Shown: positions 19,239 to 29,930, counted from the stretch's first letter. The stretch is DNA of 64,000 nt from Bacillota bacterium (GCA_030540195.1 JAUNWT010000002.1:35064-99063); one strand, 5' to 3'. Translations and numbers: made by a program. Notes: a model not told the origin generated them from the sequence alone.

Positions 19239-20006
19239 TTAAACTAATCTTTTATGTAGTTTTTCTAAAGCATTTTTTTCAATACGTGATACTTGAGCTT
19301 GTGAAACAAAGAGTTCTTTCGCAATTTCACATTGTGAATAACCTTTATAATAACGTTCTTGAATCACTTTTTGTTCTCTTGGATTTAAACAAGTCATTGC
19401 TTTTTTTAAATCTAAGTGTTGATGATAATGTTTAAGTGTTTCTTTATCGAGGGGAATCATATCAATAAGATGGAGTTCATTTTGATCATCATGACCAATA
19501 ATTTCTTGAAAAGAAGCAACACTTTGGGTGGATTGTATTGCTTCTATAATTGAATGTTGATCTATTTGTAGATTATTGGAAAGTTCTTCGATTGTTGGTT
19601 CTCTTTGTTTTTCAACAAGATATTTTTCTTTTTCTTTTAAAATAGCATAAGAAAGATCTTTGACTGTCCTTGAAATCTTTACTTGGCTATCATCTCTTAA
19701 ATAGCGTTTCATTTCACCAAGAATCAAGGGAACAGCATAGGTTGAAAACTGTAATTGATAACTGGTATCAAAATTATCAATGGCTTTAATTAAACCAATC
19801 ATACCAACTTGAAAGAGATCTTCGTAATGCTTTGATTTTTGATAAAAGCGTTTCATTAATGAAAGAACAAGACGCATGTTTCCAACAAGTAGTTCTTCTT
19901 TAATTGCTGGATCATGTGTTTTTTGATATTTTTCAATAAGTATATAGAACTCTTGTTTAGAAAGTGTTTTTTGTAAAGCAATGTATTTATTTTGTTGTTT
20001 TTCCAC
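19239..20006 (-). CDS. sigG: Forespore sigma factor SigG
   Basis: 255-aa sigma-70 family factor for late forespore genes. Region 2 (LVLSLMKRF...DLFQVGMIGLIKAIDNFD...QLQFSTYAVPLILGEMKRYLRDD), region 3 and region 4 (ECEIAKELFVSQAQVSRIEKNALEKL-type HTH) are intact. There is no ATG at the front: candidates are TTG 20018, GTG 20015 and GTG 20006. I prefer GTG 20006 because GGTGA lies 5 nt upstream. That SD is inside a CCAAAA-TAA-TTTTGG hairpin, so translation should be weak, as reported for Bacillus sigG. sigE lies upstream. Confidence 0.93.
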   Translation of the reverse strand: MEKQQNKYIALQKTLSKQEFYILIEKYQKTHDPAIKEELLVGNMRLVLSLMKRFYQKSKHYEDLFQVGMIGLIKAIDNFDTSYQLQFSTYAVPLILGEMKRYLRDDSQVKISRTVKDLSYAILKEKEKYLVEKQREPTIEELSNNLQIDQHSIIEAIQSTQSVASFQEIIGHDDQNELHLIDMIPLDKETLKHYHQHLDLKKAMTCLNPREQKVIQERYYKGYSQCEIAKELFVSQAQVSRIEKNALEKLHKRLV

Positions 20007-20014
20007 AATAATCA

Positions 20015-20029
20015 CCAAAATTATTTTGG
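20015..20029 (-). promoter_or_regulatory. Hairpin occluding the sigG ribosome-binding site
   Basis: Perfect 6-bp hairpin CCAAAA / TTTTGG with a 3-nt loop in the sigE-sigG gap. Its 3' arm contains the GG of the only SD-like sequence (GGTGA) before the GTG start. Confidence 0.6.
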
Positions 20030-20044
20030 CTTTTTTGTCATTTT

Positions 20045-20743
20045 TTATTCTTTGACTTCATCAAAGTTTAATTGATTTCTTAATTTTTTAATGATCTTTT
20101 TTTCAAGACGTGAAATATAAGATTGTGATATACCTAAAAGTTTAGCCACATCTTTTTGTGTTAATTCATCCTGATTTGAAAGTCCATATCTTAAAATCAA
20201 GATTTCTTTTTCACGTTCATTTAAATCTTTTAAAGCTTCATAAAACAATTTTCTTTGATCACTTTTCATCATTTCTTGTTCAACAAGATCATCTTCTGTT
20301 CCTACGATATCGCCAAGTAAAAGCTCATTACCATCATAATCTATATTAAGAGGTTCATCCAAAGATATTTCATAACGTATTTTATTATTTTTCCTTAAAT
20401 ACATTAATATTTCATTTTCAATACACCGTGATGCATAGGTTGCCAGTTTAATATTTTTATCAGCTTTAAATGTATTAATAGCTTTTACAAGTCCAATCGT
20501 ACCAATACTAATTAAATCTTCCAATGGGCAATTTGTACTATTATCATACCTTTTAGCGACATAAACAACGAGTCTTAAATTATGTTCTATCAAAGTATCT
20601 CTTGCTTTTTGATTTCCTGAAACAGCTTGTTCAATCACTTTTCTTTCTTCTTCTCCTTTTAAAGGAGGAGGTAAAATGTCATGTTTACCTATATAATAAA
20701 GAAATTGATTTTGATTTAAAAATTGACGAAATACATCCCACAT
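20045..20743 (-). CDS. sigE: Mother-cell sigma factor SigE (pro-sigma-E)
   Basis: 232-aa sigma factor for early mother-cell sporulation genes. The short N-terminal pro-region (about 1-20, [19 protein letters not shown]) precedes [10 protein letters not shown]. Region 2 ([18 protein letters not shown]...[20 protein letters not shown]) and region 4 ([14 protein letters not shown]...[16 protein letters not shown]) are canonical. The ATG at 20743 overlaps the spoIIGA stop (TGATG) and has SD GGGAGGTG. Its processing protease SpoIIGA is encoded directly upstream. Confidence 0.95.
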   Translation of the reverse strand: MWDVFRQFLNQNQFLYYIGKHDILPPPLKGEEERKVIEQAVSGNQKARDTLIEHNLRLVVYVAKRYDNSTNCPLEDLISIGTIGLVKAINTFKADKNIKLATYASRCIENEILMYLRKNNKIRYEISLDEPLNIDYDGNELLLGDIVGTEDDLVEQEMMKSDQRKLFYEALKDLNEREKEILILRYGLSNQDELTQKDVAKLLGISQSYISRLEKKIIKKLRNQLNFDEVKE

Positions 20744-21480
20744 CAGATTACACCTCCCATCAATTCTTGATTGAGTAAGCAATCATACTTTAAATCATCT
20801 AGTACACCAATATAGACATTATCTAGTTTCTGTTGATTGACTAAAATTGAATCAATTAAAAGAATATCAATTTTACGTTTTTTAATACCTTCTAGTTGAA
20901 TTTGATCAATCTGTTTATAAGGATATAGAATACTTTTTTTAATAAAAATCAAGGGATAACCTTTATAGTATGCCTCATTTCCACTATCTAAAAATCCTTT
21001 ACAATAAATAGTTTTATTTTCTTGAAAAAGAATAACATCATAAAGATAATTTTGATGTTTTATTTTTCTTTTAGTATATGTTAAATAAATACTTTGAATA
21101 ATAAGAAATAAAAAGGTAATAACAATAATAACTAAGTTTTTATAAGAGATAGGGGTAATCAAGATTCCATTATAAATAAATGATTCTTTTATTAGGGTAT
21201 TGATAAAGAACAGTATTGAAAAATAAACGATTAAAAAAACTGGAAAATATAAGAAAAATTGTTTTTTAAAAAAGAATAAAAAAAGGACAAACCAGTATAA
21301 AAAACTTACATATGGCAAATAGTCTATATAAATGAGAATAACTGATATATTACTTAAAAAACTCAAGAAAAGGATTTTCATAAAAGGCCAATGAATATTA
21401 AGCAATAATGAAATCATTTCATAAGTCATGATAAATAAGATACCATTCATACAATAAGTTAATTCTACATAGATATCCAT
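20743..21480 (-). CDS. spoIIGA: Sporulation sigma-E processing peptidase SpoIIGA
   Basis: 245-aa membrane aspartic protease that cleaves pro-sigma-E after forespore signalling. The N-terminal half has about five hydrophobic segments. The C-terminal half carries the aspartic protease signature FLDSGNEAY (about residue 155). The chosen ATG (21480, [13 protein letters not shown]) has SD AAAGGGG and the family N-terminus; the longer open frame starts inside the upstream promoter. It is translationally coupled to sigE by TGATG overlap. Confidence 0.92.
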   Translation of the reverse strand: MDIYVELTYCMNGILFIMTYEMISLLLNIHWPFMKILFLSFLSNISVILIYIDYLPYVSFLYWFVLFLFFFKKQFFLYFPVFLIVYFSILFFINTLIKESFIYNGILITPISYKNLVIIVITFLFLIIQSIYLTYTKRKIKHQNYLYDVILFQENKTIYCKGFLDSGNEAYYKGYPLIFIKKSILYPYKQIDQIQLEGIKKRKIDILLIDSILVNQQKLDNVYIGVLDDLKYDCLLNQELMGGVI

Positions 21481-21498
21481 CTTGCTTACCCCTTTATC

Positions 21499-21531
21499 AT
21501 CATATATGATTCTTCTAAAAAAAAATGTCAA
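21499..21531 (-). promoter_or_regulatory. Candidate spoIIGA promoter
   Basis: A perfect -35 TTGACA (21526-21531) lies upstream. A TATGAT at 21499-21504 gives a 21-bp spacer; CATATA (21503-21508) gives 17 bp. Bacillus spoIIG is known for an unusually long spacer with Spo0A assistance, so the long-spacer reading is plausible but unproven. Confidence 0.4.
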
Positions 21532-21558
21532 AAAAAAGATGTGATTTAAAAATCACAC
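21531..21558 (-). terminator. Terminator of the second GH1 gene
   Basis: GTGATTT / AAATCAC stem (21541-21556) with a T8 run on the minus strand. It abuts the spoIIGA promoter. Confidence 0.8.
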
Positions 21559-21559
21559 C

Positions 21560-23098
<1,539 letters not shown>

Positions 23099-23115
23099 TT
23101 ATTCGTTTCATATTA

Positions 23116-23148
23116 TGAAAAAAAGAGCAATCTTTAAAATTACTCTTT
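23116..23148 (-). terminator. Terminator of the second Rpn gene
   Basis: AAAGAGTAAT / ATTGCTCTTT arms (one G-T pair) followed by a T-run on the minus strand. Confidence 0.7.
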
Positions 23149-23162
23149 AAGCTCATTATTAT

Positions 23163-24140
23163 TTATGATTGAAAATACTTTTCAATACTCTTTTTTTCAT
23201 TCTCTGATAATTTTAAAATACTTGTTGCTCTTTGATATGAACAATTTAGCTCATTCATTACATTTCTTACATGTTCTATATTCTTTTCTTTACGTTCTAT
23301 TTGTTTACCTTGATCAATTCCTTGAGTAATTCCTTGACTGATTCCTTCATTCCTTGCTTCTAATGCAATACTTTCCCCTAAATCACACATATCTTTGACC
23401 TCACTTTCTATTTTCTTTGTATCAAATCCATACTCTTCTATAATCATCTGTTTTCCTTTATAATCTAATACATTATTTAAAAGGACCATCAATGGTGTCA
23501 ATAATTCATCATATTCTTCATACTTTTTATTTAAGTCATGTTCTTTGTTTAAGTATATCACAAGAATTACTCCCTTGTCATAAACTTCTTTTTCTTCTAC
23601 TGTTGTTCCATAAATAATCCTTTCATTTGTTTCATAAGCGTTCATATGCCCATCTTTTCTTTTTGGTGCCTTTGGCATGATCCATAATGAATAGACCTTC
23701 TTCATTCCATCATAGTTTTTATCATCATACTCTGTTCCCCATTGTCCTGACACTATTCTTGAAACATAAGCATAGCCTCTGGTAATGATAGAATATCCTG
23801 GATAAAGATTATTCTGTATTTCTACATTTAAATAAACTCGTATATTCTTTTTATCTTCTTGTGGTACATCAATATAACATAAAATATCATAATAAACCAT
23901 ACCTTCATCTTTGATAAAGCCCTCTTTATCTACAAGATGAAAATGTGGATTGACTATTCGATCACCTATATGTACCCCTTTTATCAATCTTCTAATTTCC
24001 TCAACACTTAAATACTTTGCTTCATCTACAACTGCCTTTATGATTCTTGATAATACTTCTTCATTTCCTATGATCATCTTACATAAATGGTCATACATTG
24101 TTGTTTGTTTACTCGTTGTTATTTTATTGATTGTTTCCAT
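23163..24140 (-). CDS. Rpn family PD-(D/E)XK nuclease / putative transposase
   Basis: 325 aa, a distinct subtype from the protein at 2848-3786. A degenerate nuclease core is visible (YDILCYIDVP...IRVYLNVEIQNN, E-x-Q strand), then GYSIITRGYAYVSRIVSGQ, which is typical of the longer Rpn/transposase_31 group in gut Firmicutes. The C-terminal part has a small repeat GISQGITQGIDQGKQ and a charged helix. Isolated gene with its own SD and terminator. Role unknown; no neighbouring mobile element is visible. Confidence 0.78.
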   Translation of the reverse strand: METINKITTSKQTTMYDHLCKMIIGNEEVLSRIIKAVVDEAKYLSVEEIRRLIKGVHIGDRIVNPHFHLVDKEGFIKDEGMVYYDILCYIDVPQEDKKNIRVYLNVEIQNNLYPGYSIITRGYAYVSRIVSGQWGTEYDDKNYDGMKKVYSLWIMPKAPKRKDGHMNAYETNERIIYGTTVEEKEVYDKGVILVIYLNKEHDLNKKYEEYDELLTPLMVLLNNVLDYKGKQMIIEEYGFDTKKIESEVKDMCDLGESIALEARNEGISQGITQGIDQGKQIERKEKNIEHVRNVMNELNCSYQRATSILKLSENEKKSIEKYFQS

Positions 24141-24196
24141 AAGTAGTCCTCCTACTTATTTATTCGCTCTTTTTTTATTTTTTTCTTCTTTTTTGT

Positions 24197-24224
24197 AAAA
24201 AAAATTGGAAATTTCTTTCCAATT
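24197..24224 (-). terminator. Terminator of rnhA
   Basis: 9-bp stem AATTGGAAA / TTTCCAATT (24203-24224) with a T8 tail on the minus strand. Confidence 0.85.
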
Positions 24225-24870
24225 ATCTACCAAGCGCTAAATTAGCAAGTTCATCTGCTCGATCATTATAACGATTGATTTCTGTTTTATGTGTGACATG
24301 CGATTTTACTTTAACAAAAGTAATGTCAATTTGTTTTTGATATTCTTTCATTTGTTTTACATAAAGCTTTTCAAGTCTTTCATCTTCATTGACCCATGCA
24401 CCTGTTGCATAAAAGGCCACACCTTCATAATCATGAATCAAATACATTTTCTTATAGCCTTGTTGAATGCAATAGGAAACTGCATCTAACGCTGCTTTTA
24501 ATTCTCCCATTACTTGATTATATTCTACAAATTCATCATCAAATTTTTGACAGTTTGTATATATTTCTTGATTATTTTCAATAATTACAACGCCAAAGCT
24601 ATACGCATAACATGTATCTCCATTTGTTAAACAACTTCCATCTACATATGCATAAGGAACATCTTTTTCATTTAAATTAAGTTGTGATTCATCCATTGTT
24701 TGTTTAAAAGAAGCAATATAGCTCTCTACATCTTTTAGTTCTTCTTGCAAAAATCCTTTATAAACATACTTTCCCCCGCTTACAAGTTTTTGACAATCAC
24801 TCCATTGTTTAAACTTATAAACCTCTTTTGTGAGTTTATCAATTGCGACATATAGTACCTTCTTTGCCAT
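24223..24870 (-). CDS. rnhA: Ribonuclease H1 with N-terminal hybrid-binding domain
   Basis: 215 aa. The N-terminal hybrid-binding (caulimovirus viroplasmin-like) domain covers about 1-45 (VYKFKQWSDCQKLVSGGKYVYKGF). The RNase H fold follows with its acidic residues: Asp in YVDGSCLTNGDT, Glu in VMGELKAALDAV, Asp in YLIHDYEG and Asp in NRYNDRADELA. It degrades RNA in RNA-DNA hybrids. The start at 24870 (MAKKVLYVAI) has GGAG upstream; an in-frame ATG 18 nt earlier would overlap the SD. Confidence 0.92.
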   Translation of the reverse strand: MAKKVLYVAIDKLTKEVYKFKQWSDCQKLVSGGKYVYKGFLQEELKDVESYIASFKQTMDESQLNLNEKDVPYAYVDGSCLTNGDTCYAYSFGVVIIENNQEIYTNCQKFDDEFVEYNQVMGELKAALDAVSYCIQQGYKKMYLIHDYEGVAFYATGAWVNEDERLEKLYVKQMKEYQKQIDITFVKVKSHVTHKTEINRYNDRADELANLALGR

Positions 24871-24905
24871 TTTTTCATCTCCATTCATCCTTACAATTAT
24901 AACAA

Positions 24906-24934
24906 ATAAAAAGAAGAATCAAAACGATTCTTCT
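24906..24934 (-). terminator. Terminator of the 3-hydroxyacyl-CoA dehydrogenase gene
   Basis: AGAAGAATC / GATTCTTCT stem (24912-24934), T-rich tail on the minus strand, overlapping the stop codon. Confidence 0.8.
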
Positions 24935-25877
24935 AATATTTATAGAATCCTTCTCCCGAAGCCATTCCAAGTTTACCTTCATCAATATATTTCTTTAACA
25001 TCTTCGCCATTCCTTTAAAATTATAAGGAGCTAAAAATGAAGGAACTTTTAAATACATTGAAACAATATTATAAGCTGTTGTAAGTCCTACAGTATCTAA
25101 AATTTGGAAAGGTCCTTTAGGCGCACCTGTACCTAATGTCCATGCTTTATCTATGCTTTCAGGATCACTAATACCATTAACATAAAGATCCATTCCTGAA
25201 AATAATAAAGGAACAAGCATTGAATTTAATAGATATCCTGATTTTTCCTTACGTACAGGTAAAGGAATCATTCTTATTTCTTTAGCAAAATCCATAATCA
25301 AATCAAAATACTTTTGATCTGTTTGTTTTTGTGCCATAACTTCTGTCATATTATTTTTCCAAATACTATTAGCAAAATGTAAAGATAAATATTTATCTGG
25401 ACGTTTTGTATATTTAGCGAATTTTGATGGTAATAATGTCGATGAGTTTGTGACAATCACTGTTTTTTCCGGTAACAAGTCTGCCATCTTTTTATAAATA
25501 TCTATTTTTTGTTCAACATTTTCAGCCATTGATTCAATAATCAAATCCGCATCGCTCACTGCTTTACTTAAGTCTAATTCCAATTTAATATTTTCATAAG
25601 CAAGATTCGCTTTTTCTAAACATTTTTCTTTATCAAAATCTTCATAATCACTAATACCCATAGCCCAATTTTGAGGTGTTTTACCTTCATCACTTGCCAT
25701 CAACGTAATCGTATCATGATAAACTTCTTTTAAATGATCTAACTTAGGTTGACATCTACCAATACTTCCTTCACTTCTAAGCCAAATTGTAACATTAAAT
25801 CCACAATACGCTGCTTGATACGCAATCTGGCTTCCTAAAACGCCTCCACCAATAACAACAACATTTTTAATATCCAT
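24933..25877 (-). CDS. 3-hydroxyacyl-CoA dehydrogenase (3-hydroxybutyryl-CoA dehydrogenase-like)
   Basis: 314 aa. The N-terminal Rossmann domain carries VVVIGGGVLGSQIAYQAAYCGFNVTIW. Catalytic-region residues are Ser/Asn in VTNSSTLLPS and His-Phe in SLHFANSIW. The helical C-terminal domain includes TVGLTTAYNIV. It interconverts 3-hydroxyacyl-CoA and 3-oxoacyl-CoA with NAD(H). The family motif HFFNP is altered to HFANS, so the substrate may be non-standard. No crotonase or thiolase neighbour. ATG at 25877 is used with SD GGAGG. Confidence 0.85.
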   Translation of the reverse strand: MDIKNVVVIGGGVLGSQIAYQAAYCGFNVTIWLRSEGSIGRCQPKLDHLKEVYHDTITLMASDEGKTPQNWAMGISDYEDFDKEKCLEKANLAYENIKLELDLSKAVSDADLIIESMAENVEQKIDIYKKMADLLPEKTVIVTNSSTLLPSKFAKYTKRPDKYLSLHFANSIWKNNMTEVMAQKQTDQKYFDLIMDFAKEIRMIPLPVRKEKSGYLLNSMLVPLLFSGMDLYVNGISDPESIDKAWTLGTGAPKGPFQILDTVGLTTAYNIVSMYLKVPSFLAPYNFKGMAKMLKKYIDEGKLGMASGEGFYKY

Positions 25878-25960
25878 AAACAATACCTCCTAAACTCATT
25901 TTACCATTTTGTTAAAATGTTCACAAAAGATATTTTCATTTTTAGTTTGAACTCCATATA

Positions 25961-25990
25961 AAAAAAGAATCCTATTTCTAGGATTCCTTT
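25961..25990 (-). terminator. Terminator of the YhgE/Pip gene
   Basis: AGAATCCTA / TAGGATTCC stem with a T7 run on the minus strand, directly after the stop codon. Confidence 0.85.
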
Positions 25991-25993
25991 ACA

Positions 25994-28594
25994 CTATTCA
26001 GCTTTAGTTGAATTTACTTCTTCAAACATTTGAGGAATAACATGTTTATCTTCTTTATTTTTATATTTGAAATAAACAACTGTTAATAATGAACATACAA
26101 TTAAGATTCCAGCAAATACTGCAATTTCAACTGAAATTGAAGGAGCTGTCATACTAATTGTTTTTCTAAATCCATCTACACTATAAGTATATGGTACAAA
26201 TTTATGAATAGCTTTGTAGATAGCTGGACCTGTATCTAATGGATAAGTACCAGCAGAACCACCTAAGTTAACAATCATGAATACAAGTAACAAGAAGTCA
26301 CCAATAAATCCTGTTGTTAAACTTAATAACATAACGAGTGACATAAATGCCGCCGATACGAGAATCGCAAGCAAGTATGTTAAACCTAAGTTAACAGGTT
26401 CAAATCCATTAATTAATCTTAAAGCAGTTACCATAACGATTGCAGCTAATGTAGAAACTGTATACATAACAGTTGCTTTACTAGCCCAATATTTCCATGC
26501 ATTTTCAGCTTTCTTAATACCACGTCTAATTGGATACATTAAGGCAAATGCTAAGCATGTTACATATAAACCAACTGACATCATATATGGAGCCATGGCA
26601 TGTCCGTTATTTTCAACTTTAGAAATTTCTTTATGACTTGTTTCAACTGGAGTAGCAACCATATCTGTTGTCTTATCAGTTGAATCAATCTTACTTTCTT
26701 CTGCACCAGATTTTAATGCATCATTTAAAGTATTTACTCCATCAGCTGCACTTTCAATACCTTCACCTAAAGTATCAGAACCAGCAGCTAACTTACCAGC
26801 ACCGTCACTAATTTGACCAGCACCACTTGCTAATTGATTAGCACCATTCATTAATGTTGAATTATTGCTTACTAATGTTGAAGTACCATTAGCTAACTTG
26901 TCAACACCACTTGTTAAAGCTGTAATTCCTTTAGTTAATTCAGGTACACTACTATTTAATTTTGAAGTACCTGCAGCTAAATCTGATGCACCACCTGTTA
27001 ATGATGTATTGTAACCTGTAAGTTGTTGTAATCCATCTTGTAAGCTAGCTACACCAGCTGTATAAGCTTGAACACCTGTTAATAATCCTTTTTTAGAATC
27101 AGTTAATCCAGTATTAACTTGACTTAATCCGTTATCAACTAATTTACTAGCTTGAATCAATCCAACATTTTCTTGATCATTAACTGGATCAGCTGAAACT
27201 TTTGTTAAAGCTTGTTGAATTGCATAAATACCATTAGCTGAAGTTAAAGATTTTTGAGATAATTCATTTACTTGAGTAGCTAAAGTATTAGTTGTATCTA
27301 ATAAACCTGCAGTTTGATCAGTTCCTAATAGATACGTATTAATTGTACTAGATGACTTTAAACAATTAATCAATGCAGCATATTGTTCCTTATCAAGAAT
27401 ATATTCATTTTGATTAGGATTTTCAGTTTGTAAACTTTGAAGTACTTTTAATGCATCCACATTATTTTGATTAGATTGATTTGCCATACTTTTTAATACT
27501 GTTGTAGTATTATTAATTTTAGGTAATTGTGTATCGTTAAAATCCATTGCTTGTTGAGCAAGTGCAGTCAACTCTTCTTGAGTAGGTACACCAGCTGCAG
27601 CAATTTGATTTGATAAATCTTGTAATCCTTTTGTTATAGAACTATTAACTCCTTGTACTTGTTGTACACCAGCAGTTAATGTTTTAACTCCATTAACTAA
27701 ATCTTGACTATTCGCATTTAATTGATTTGCACCATCTAAAGCTTTACTTACATTTTCTGTATAATCATTAATACCTTTGTTTAAAGTTTGAGCACCATCG
27801 TTTAATTGATTAATGCCACTAGCTAATTCTGGAGTTTTAGTACCTAAAGTACCAACACCAGATTTTAATTGATAAACACCATCGTTTACTGTAACAACAC
27901 CATCAGTATAGCTTTTTAATCCTTTAGTTAAAGTATTTGTACCATCTTTAAATGTTAAAGAGCTACTTGCTAATACTTTTAAGTTATCACTAATTGTTTT
28001 GTTACCATCTTCTAATTGAGTCATACCATCAGATAATTGTTGAGTACCATCGCTGGCTTCCGCAAATCCATCTGACATAGTTCCAATTGAAGTAAAGATT
28101 GTTTCAGCATATGTTTTTGTTACTGAAGCTGAAACTTCAGCTTTGATTTTAGCGATTGCTGAATCATCCATTTTTGATGCAACATAGTTTGTACCTGGGT
28201 TTGTTGTATAATTTAAAACCATCTTTTTAGGATTTTTATCCAACAAAGTTGTTGCATTTTCTGAGAAATTGCTTGGAATCGTAATGACCATATAATAGTC
28301 ACCATTTTTTAGTCCCTTATTTGCTTCTTTTGAATTTACAAAATGGAAATCTAATGATTCGTTGTCTTTTAATTTTTCGACAAGTTGATCACCAACGTCT
28401 AATTTCTTATCGTTGTATTCAACCGCCTTATCTTTATTAACGACAGCGACAGGAAGATCACCACTGTTTCCATATGGATCCCACATAGATCCAAGGAAGA
28501 CAACTGTGTAAATACTAGGAATAAGAATAAGAGCAACTAAAACAATTTGAATCCAATGATTTTTTAAAATGTTTTTCCACTCTTGCTTAATCAT
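25994..28594 (-). CDS. YhgE/Pip domain membrane protein
   Basis: 866 aa, phage-infection-protein (Pip)/YhgE family, distantly related to ABC-2 permeases. One N-terminal TM helix (about 13-33) precedes the YhgE domain (DLPVAVVNKDKAVEYNDKKLDVG). A very long extracellular region follows, with repeated heptad-like motifs (LNDGAQTLNKGI, LKSGVGTLG, LASGAGQISDGAGKLAAGSDTLGEG). About six C-terminal TM helices close it. Pip is a phage receptor in Lactococcus; some relatives form part of type VII secretion or exporter systems. The gene is divergent from an Rrf2 regulator across a palindromic promoter region. Confidence 0.88.
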   Translation of the reverse strand: MIKQEWKNILKNHWIQIVLVALILIPSIYTVVFLGSMWDPYGNSGDLPVAVVNKDKAVEYNDKKLDVGDQLVEKLKDNESLDFHFVNSKEANKGLKNGDYYMVITIPSNFSENATTLLDKNPKKMVLNYTTNPGTNYVASKMDDSAIAKIKAEVSASVTKTYAETIFTSIGTMSDGFAEASDGTQQLSDGMTQLEDGNKTISDNLKVLASSSLTFKDGTNTLTKGLKSYTDGVVTVNDGVYQLKSGVGTLGTKTPELASGINQLNDGAQTLNKGINDYTENVSKALDGANQLNANSQDLVNGVKTLTAGVQQVQGVNSSITKGLQDLSNQIAAAGVPTQEELTALAQQAMDFNDTQLPKINNTTTVLKSMANQSNQNNVDALKVLQSLQTENPNQNEYILDKEQYAALINCLKSSSTINTYLLGTDQTAGLLDTTNTLATQVNELSQKSLTSANGIYAIQQALTKVSADPVNDQENVGLIQASKLVDNGLSQVNTGLTDSKKGLLTGVQAYTAGVASLQDGLQQLTGYNTSLTGGASDLAAGTSKLNSSVPELTKGITALTSGVDKLANGTSTLVSNNSTLMNGANQLASGAGQISDGAGKLAAGSDTLGEGIESAADGVNTLNDALKSGAEESKIDSTDKTTDMVATPVETSHKEISKVENNGHAMAPYMMSVGLYVTCLAFALMYPIRRGIKKAENAWKYWASKATVMYTVSTLAAIVMVTALRLINGFEPVNLGLTYLLAILVSAAFMSLVMLLSLTTGFIGDFLLLVFMIVNLGGSAGTYPLDTGPAIYKAIHKFVPYTYSVDGFRKTISMTAPSISVEIAVFAGILIVCSLLTVVYFKYKNKEDKHVIPQMFEEVNSTKAE

Positions 28595-28615
28595 AAATAT
28601 CCTTCTTTCTATCTT

Positions 28616-28655
28616 CTATAGACATTTTACGTCCATAGATATATAATGTCTATAG
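28616..28655 (-). promoter_or_regulatory. Operator-like palindrome in the YhgE promoter
   Basis: A perfect 10-bp inverted repeat CTATAGACAT (28616-28625) / ATGTCTATAG (28646-28655) encloses a third related half-site (CTATGGACGT on the minus strand). On the minus strand a TATAAT-containing segment lies just upstream, so a bound repressor would cover the yhgE start region. The divergent Rrf2 protein is the obvious candidate. Confidence 0.55.
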
Positions 28656-28744
28656 AGTATTATAATTTTTTCAATATAAATGTCAATATTCTTACATACA
28701 AAATATAAAAAATTAGTTATAATAAAAAAAGGGAAGGGATTACA

Positions 28745-29176
28745 ATGAGAATAAGAAAAAGTTTTGAACAAGCAATTTGTATTTTATTGCTTATTGGAAC
28801 AAGTGAAGGACCATTAAAAAGTCATGAACTTAGTAAAAAATTAGATGTTTCTGATTCATATTTAAAGAAAGTAACAAGACAATTGGTTGTTGCAGGTCTT
28901 ATTACTTCTAAAGCAAGTAAATTAGGTGGTTTTATTTTAAATAAAGAAATGAACGATATTTCATTTTTAGATATCTTTGAAGCAATTGAAGGAAAAGAAA
29001 CTTTCATTGAAACAACACATCTTGTTGATAAAGTCTTTGATCCTGCTTTAAATCTACATCATACTGAAGATATCATTATGAATCATTTAAATGCAGCAGA
29101 AGATCAATACAAACAAAAACTTAAAGAAATTAATCTTGGTGAAATCACAAACTATGTTCATCAAAATACAATATAA
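28745..29176 (+). CDS. Rrf2 family transcriptional regulator
   Basis: 143-aa winged-helix Rrf2 protein. The HTH is in SHELSKKLDVSDSYLKKVTRQLVVAGLITSKASKLGGFIL (about 25-65). The usual three-Cys cluster seen in IscR/NsrR is absent: I see no cysteine trio in the middle region, so iron-sulfur sensing is unlikely. It is divergent from yhgE, which it probably controls. A TATAAT and SD GGGAAGGG precede the ATG. Confidence 0.88.
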   Translation: MRIRKSFEQAICILLLIGTSEGPLKSHELSKKLDVSDSYLKKVTRQLVVAGLITSKASKLGGFILNKEMNDISFLDIFEAIEGKETFIETTHLVDKVFDPALNLHHTEDIIMNHLNAAEDQYKQKLKEINLGEITNYVHQNTI

Positions 29177-29206
29177 AAATAGGCTATTTGAATAAGCCTA
29201 TTTTTA
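29175..29206 (+). terminator. Terminator of the Rrf2 gene
   Basis: AAAAATAGGCT / AGCCTATTTTT arms around a short loop, immediately after the stop. Confidence 0.85.
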
Positions 29207-29277
29207 TTATATGGTTCTATTTGTATTTTTTTCTTAAATCATTTAATATTATTGTAAATTAAGAAAGAGGTCAACCT

Positions 29278-29910
29278 ATGTCAAGAGGATCAGTAGAACT
29301 AACAAATGCAAGAAAAAATGAAATCATTGAGGCTTGTTCACTACTTTATAAAGAAAAAAATTATAATGAAATTACCATCAAAGATATCGCTAATGCAACC
29401 ACGCTAACAAGAACAGCTCTCTATAAATATTATCAAACAAAAGAAGAAATATTTTTAAGTTTACTTCAAAGAGAATACGATAACTGGAATCAAGAGTTAC
29501 TTAATATCATTCATTCTAATACTGCTTTAGAAAAAAAAGAAATTGCTCATTTATTATCTGTATCTTTAGAAAACAGAATTCAATTATTGAAATTGATGTC
29601 TATGAACAATTTTGAATTAGAAGCTCAAAGTCGTTTTGAATGTGTTGTTGAATATAAAAAGTCTTTAGGTTATTCTATGAAACTTGTCAGAAATATTCTA
29701 GATAAATTTTGTTTAGAAATGTCTGATAATAAAAAAGAAAGATTTATTTATTCTTTCTTTCCATTTACCTTTGGTTTATATCCTTATACGGTACTTAATG
29801 ATAAAGCTAAAAATGCGATGGATAAAGCACAAATAGATTTTCATTATTATTCAATCTATGAATTATCTTATAATTGTATAATAACTTTATTAAATGATGA
29901 AACAGTATAA
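29278..29910 (+). CDS. TetR family transcriptional regulator
   Basis: 210 aa. The N-terminal TetR HTH (ARKNEIIEACSLLYKEKNYNEITIKDIANATTLTRTALYKYYQTKEEIFLSLL, about 10-62) is clear. The C-terminal ligand domain is unassigned. It lies 97 nt upstream of, and co-directional with, a flavin oxidoreductase gene whose promoter has two TetR-like palindromes, so it very probably represses that gene and is inactivated by its substrate or a related ligand. No copy of the palindrome was seen before tetR itself. SD AAAGAGG. Confidence 0.92.
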   Translation: MSRGSVELTNARKNEIIEACSLLYKEKNYNEITIKDIANATTLTRTALYKYYQTKEEIFLSLLQREYDNWNQELLNIIHSNTALEKKEIAHLLSVSLENRIQLLKLMSMNNFELEAQSRFECVVEYKKSLGYSMKLVRNILDKFCLEMSDNKKERFIYSFFPFTFGLYPYTVLNDKAKNAMDKAQIDFHYYSIYELSYNCIITLLNDETV

Positions 29911-29930
29911 ACTGTTTTTTCTTTTCTTTT

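Noticed and set aside
23163..24140. GISQGITQGIDQG as a DNA repeat array
   Set aside because: Only about three short in-frame units within a coding sequence; a protein repeat, not a DNA element.
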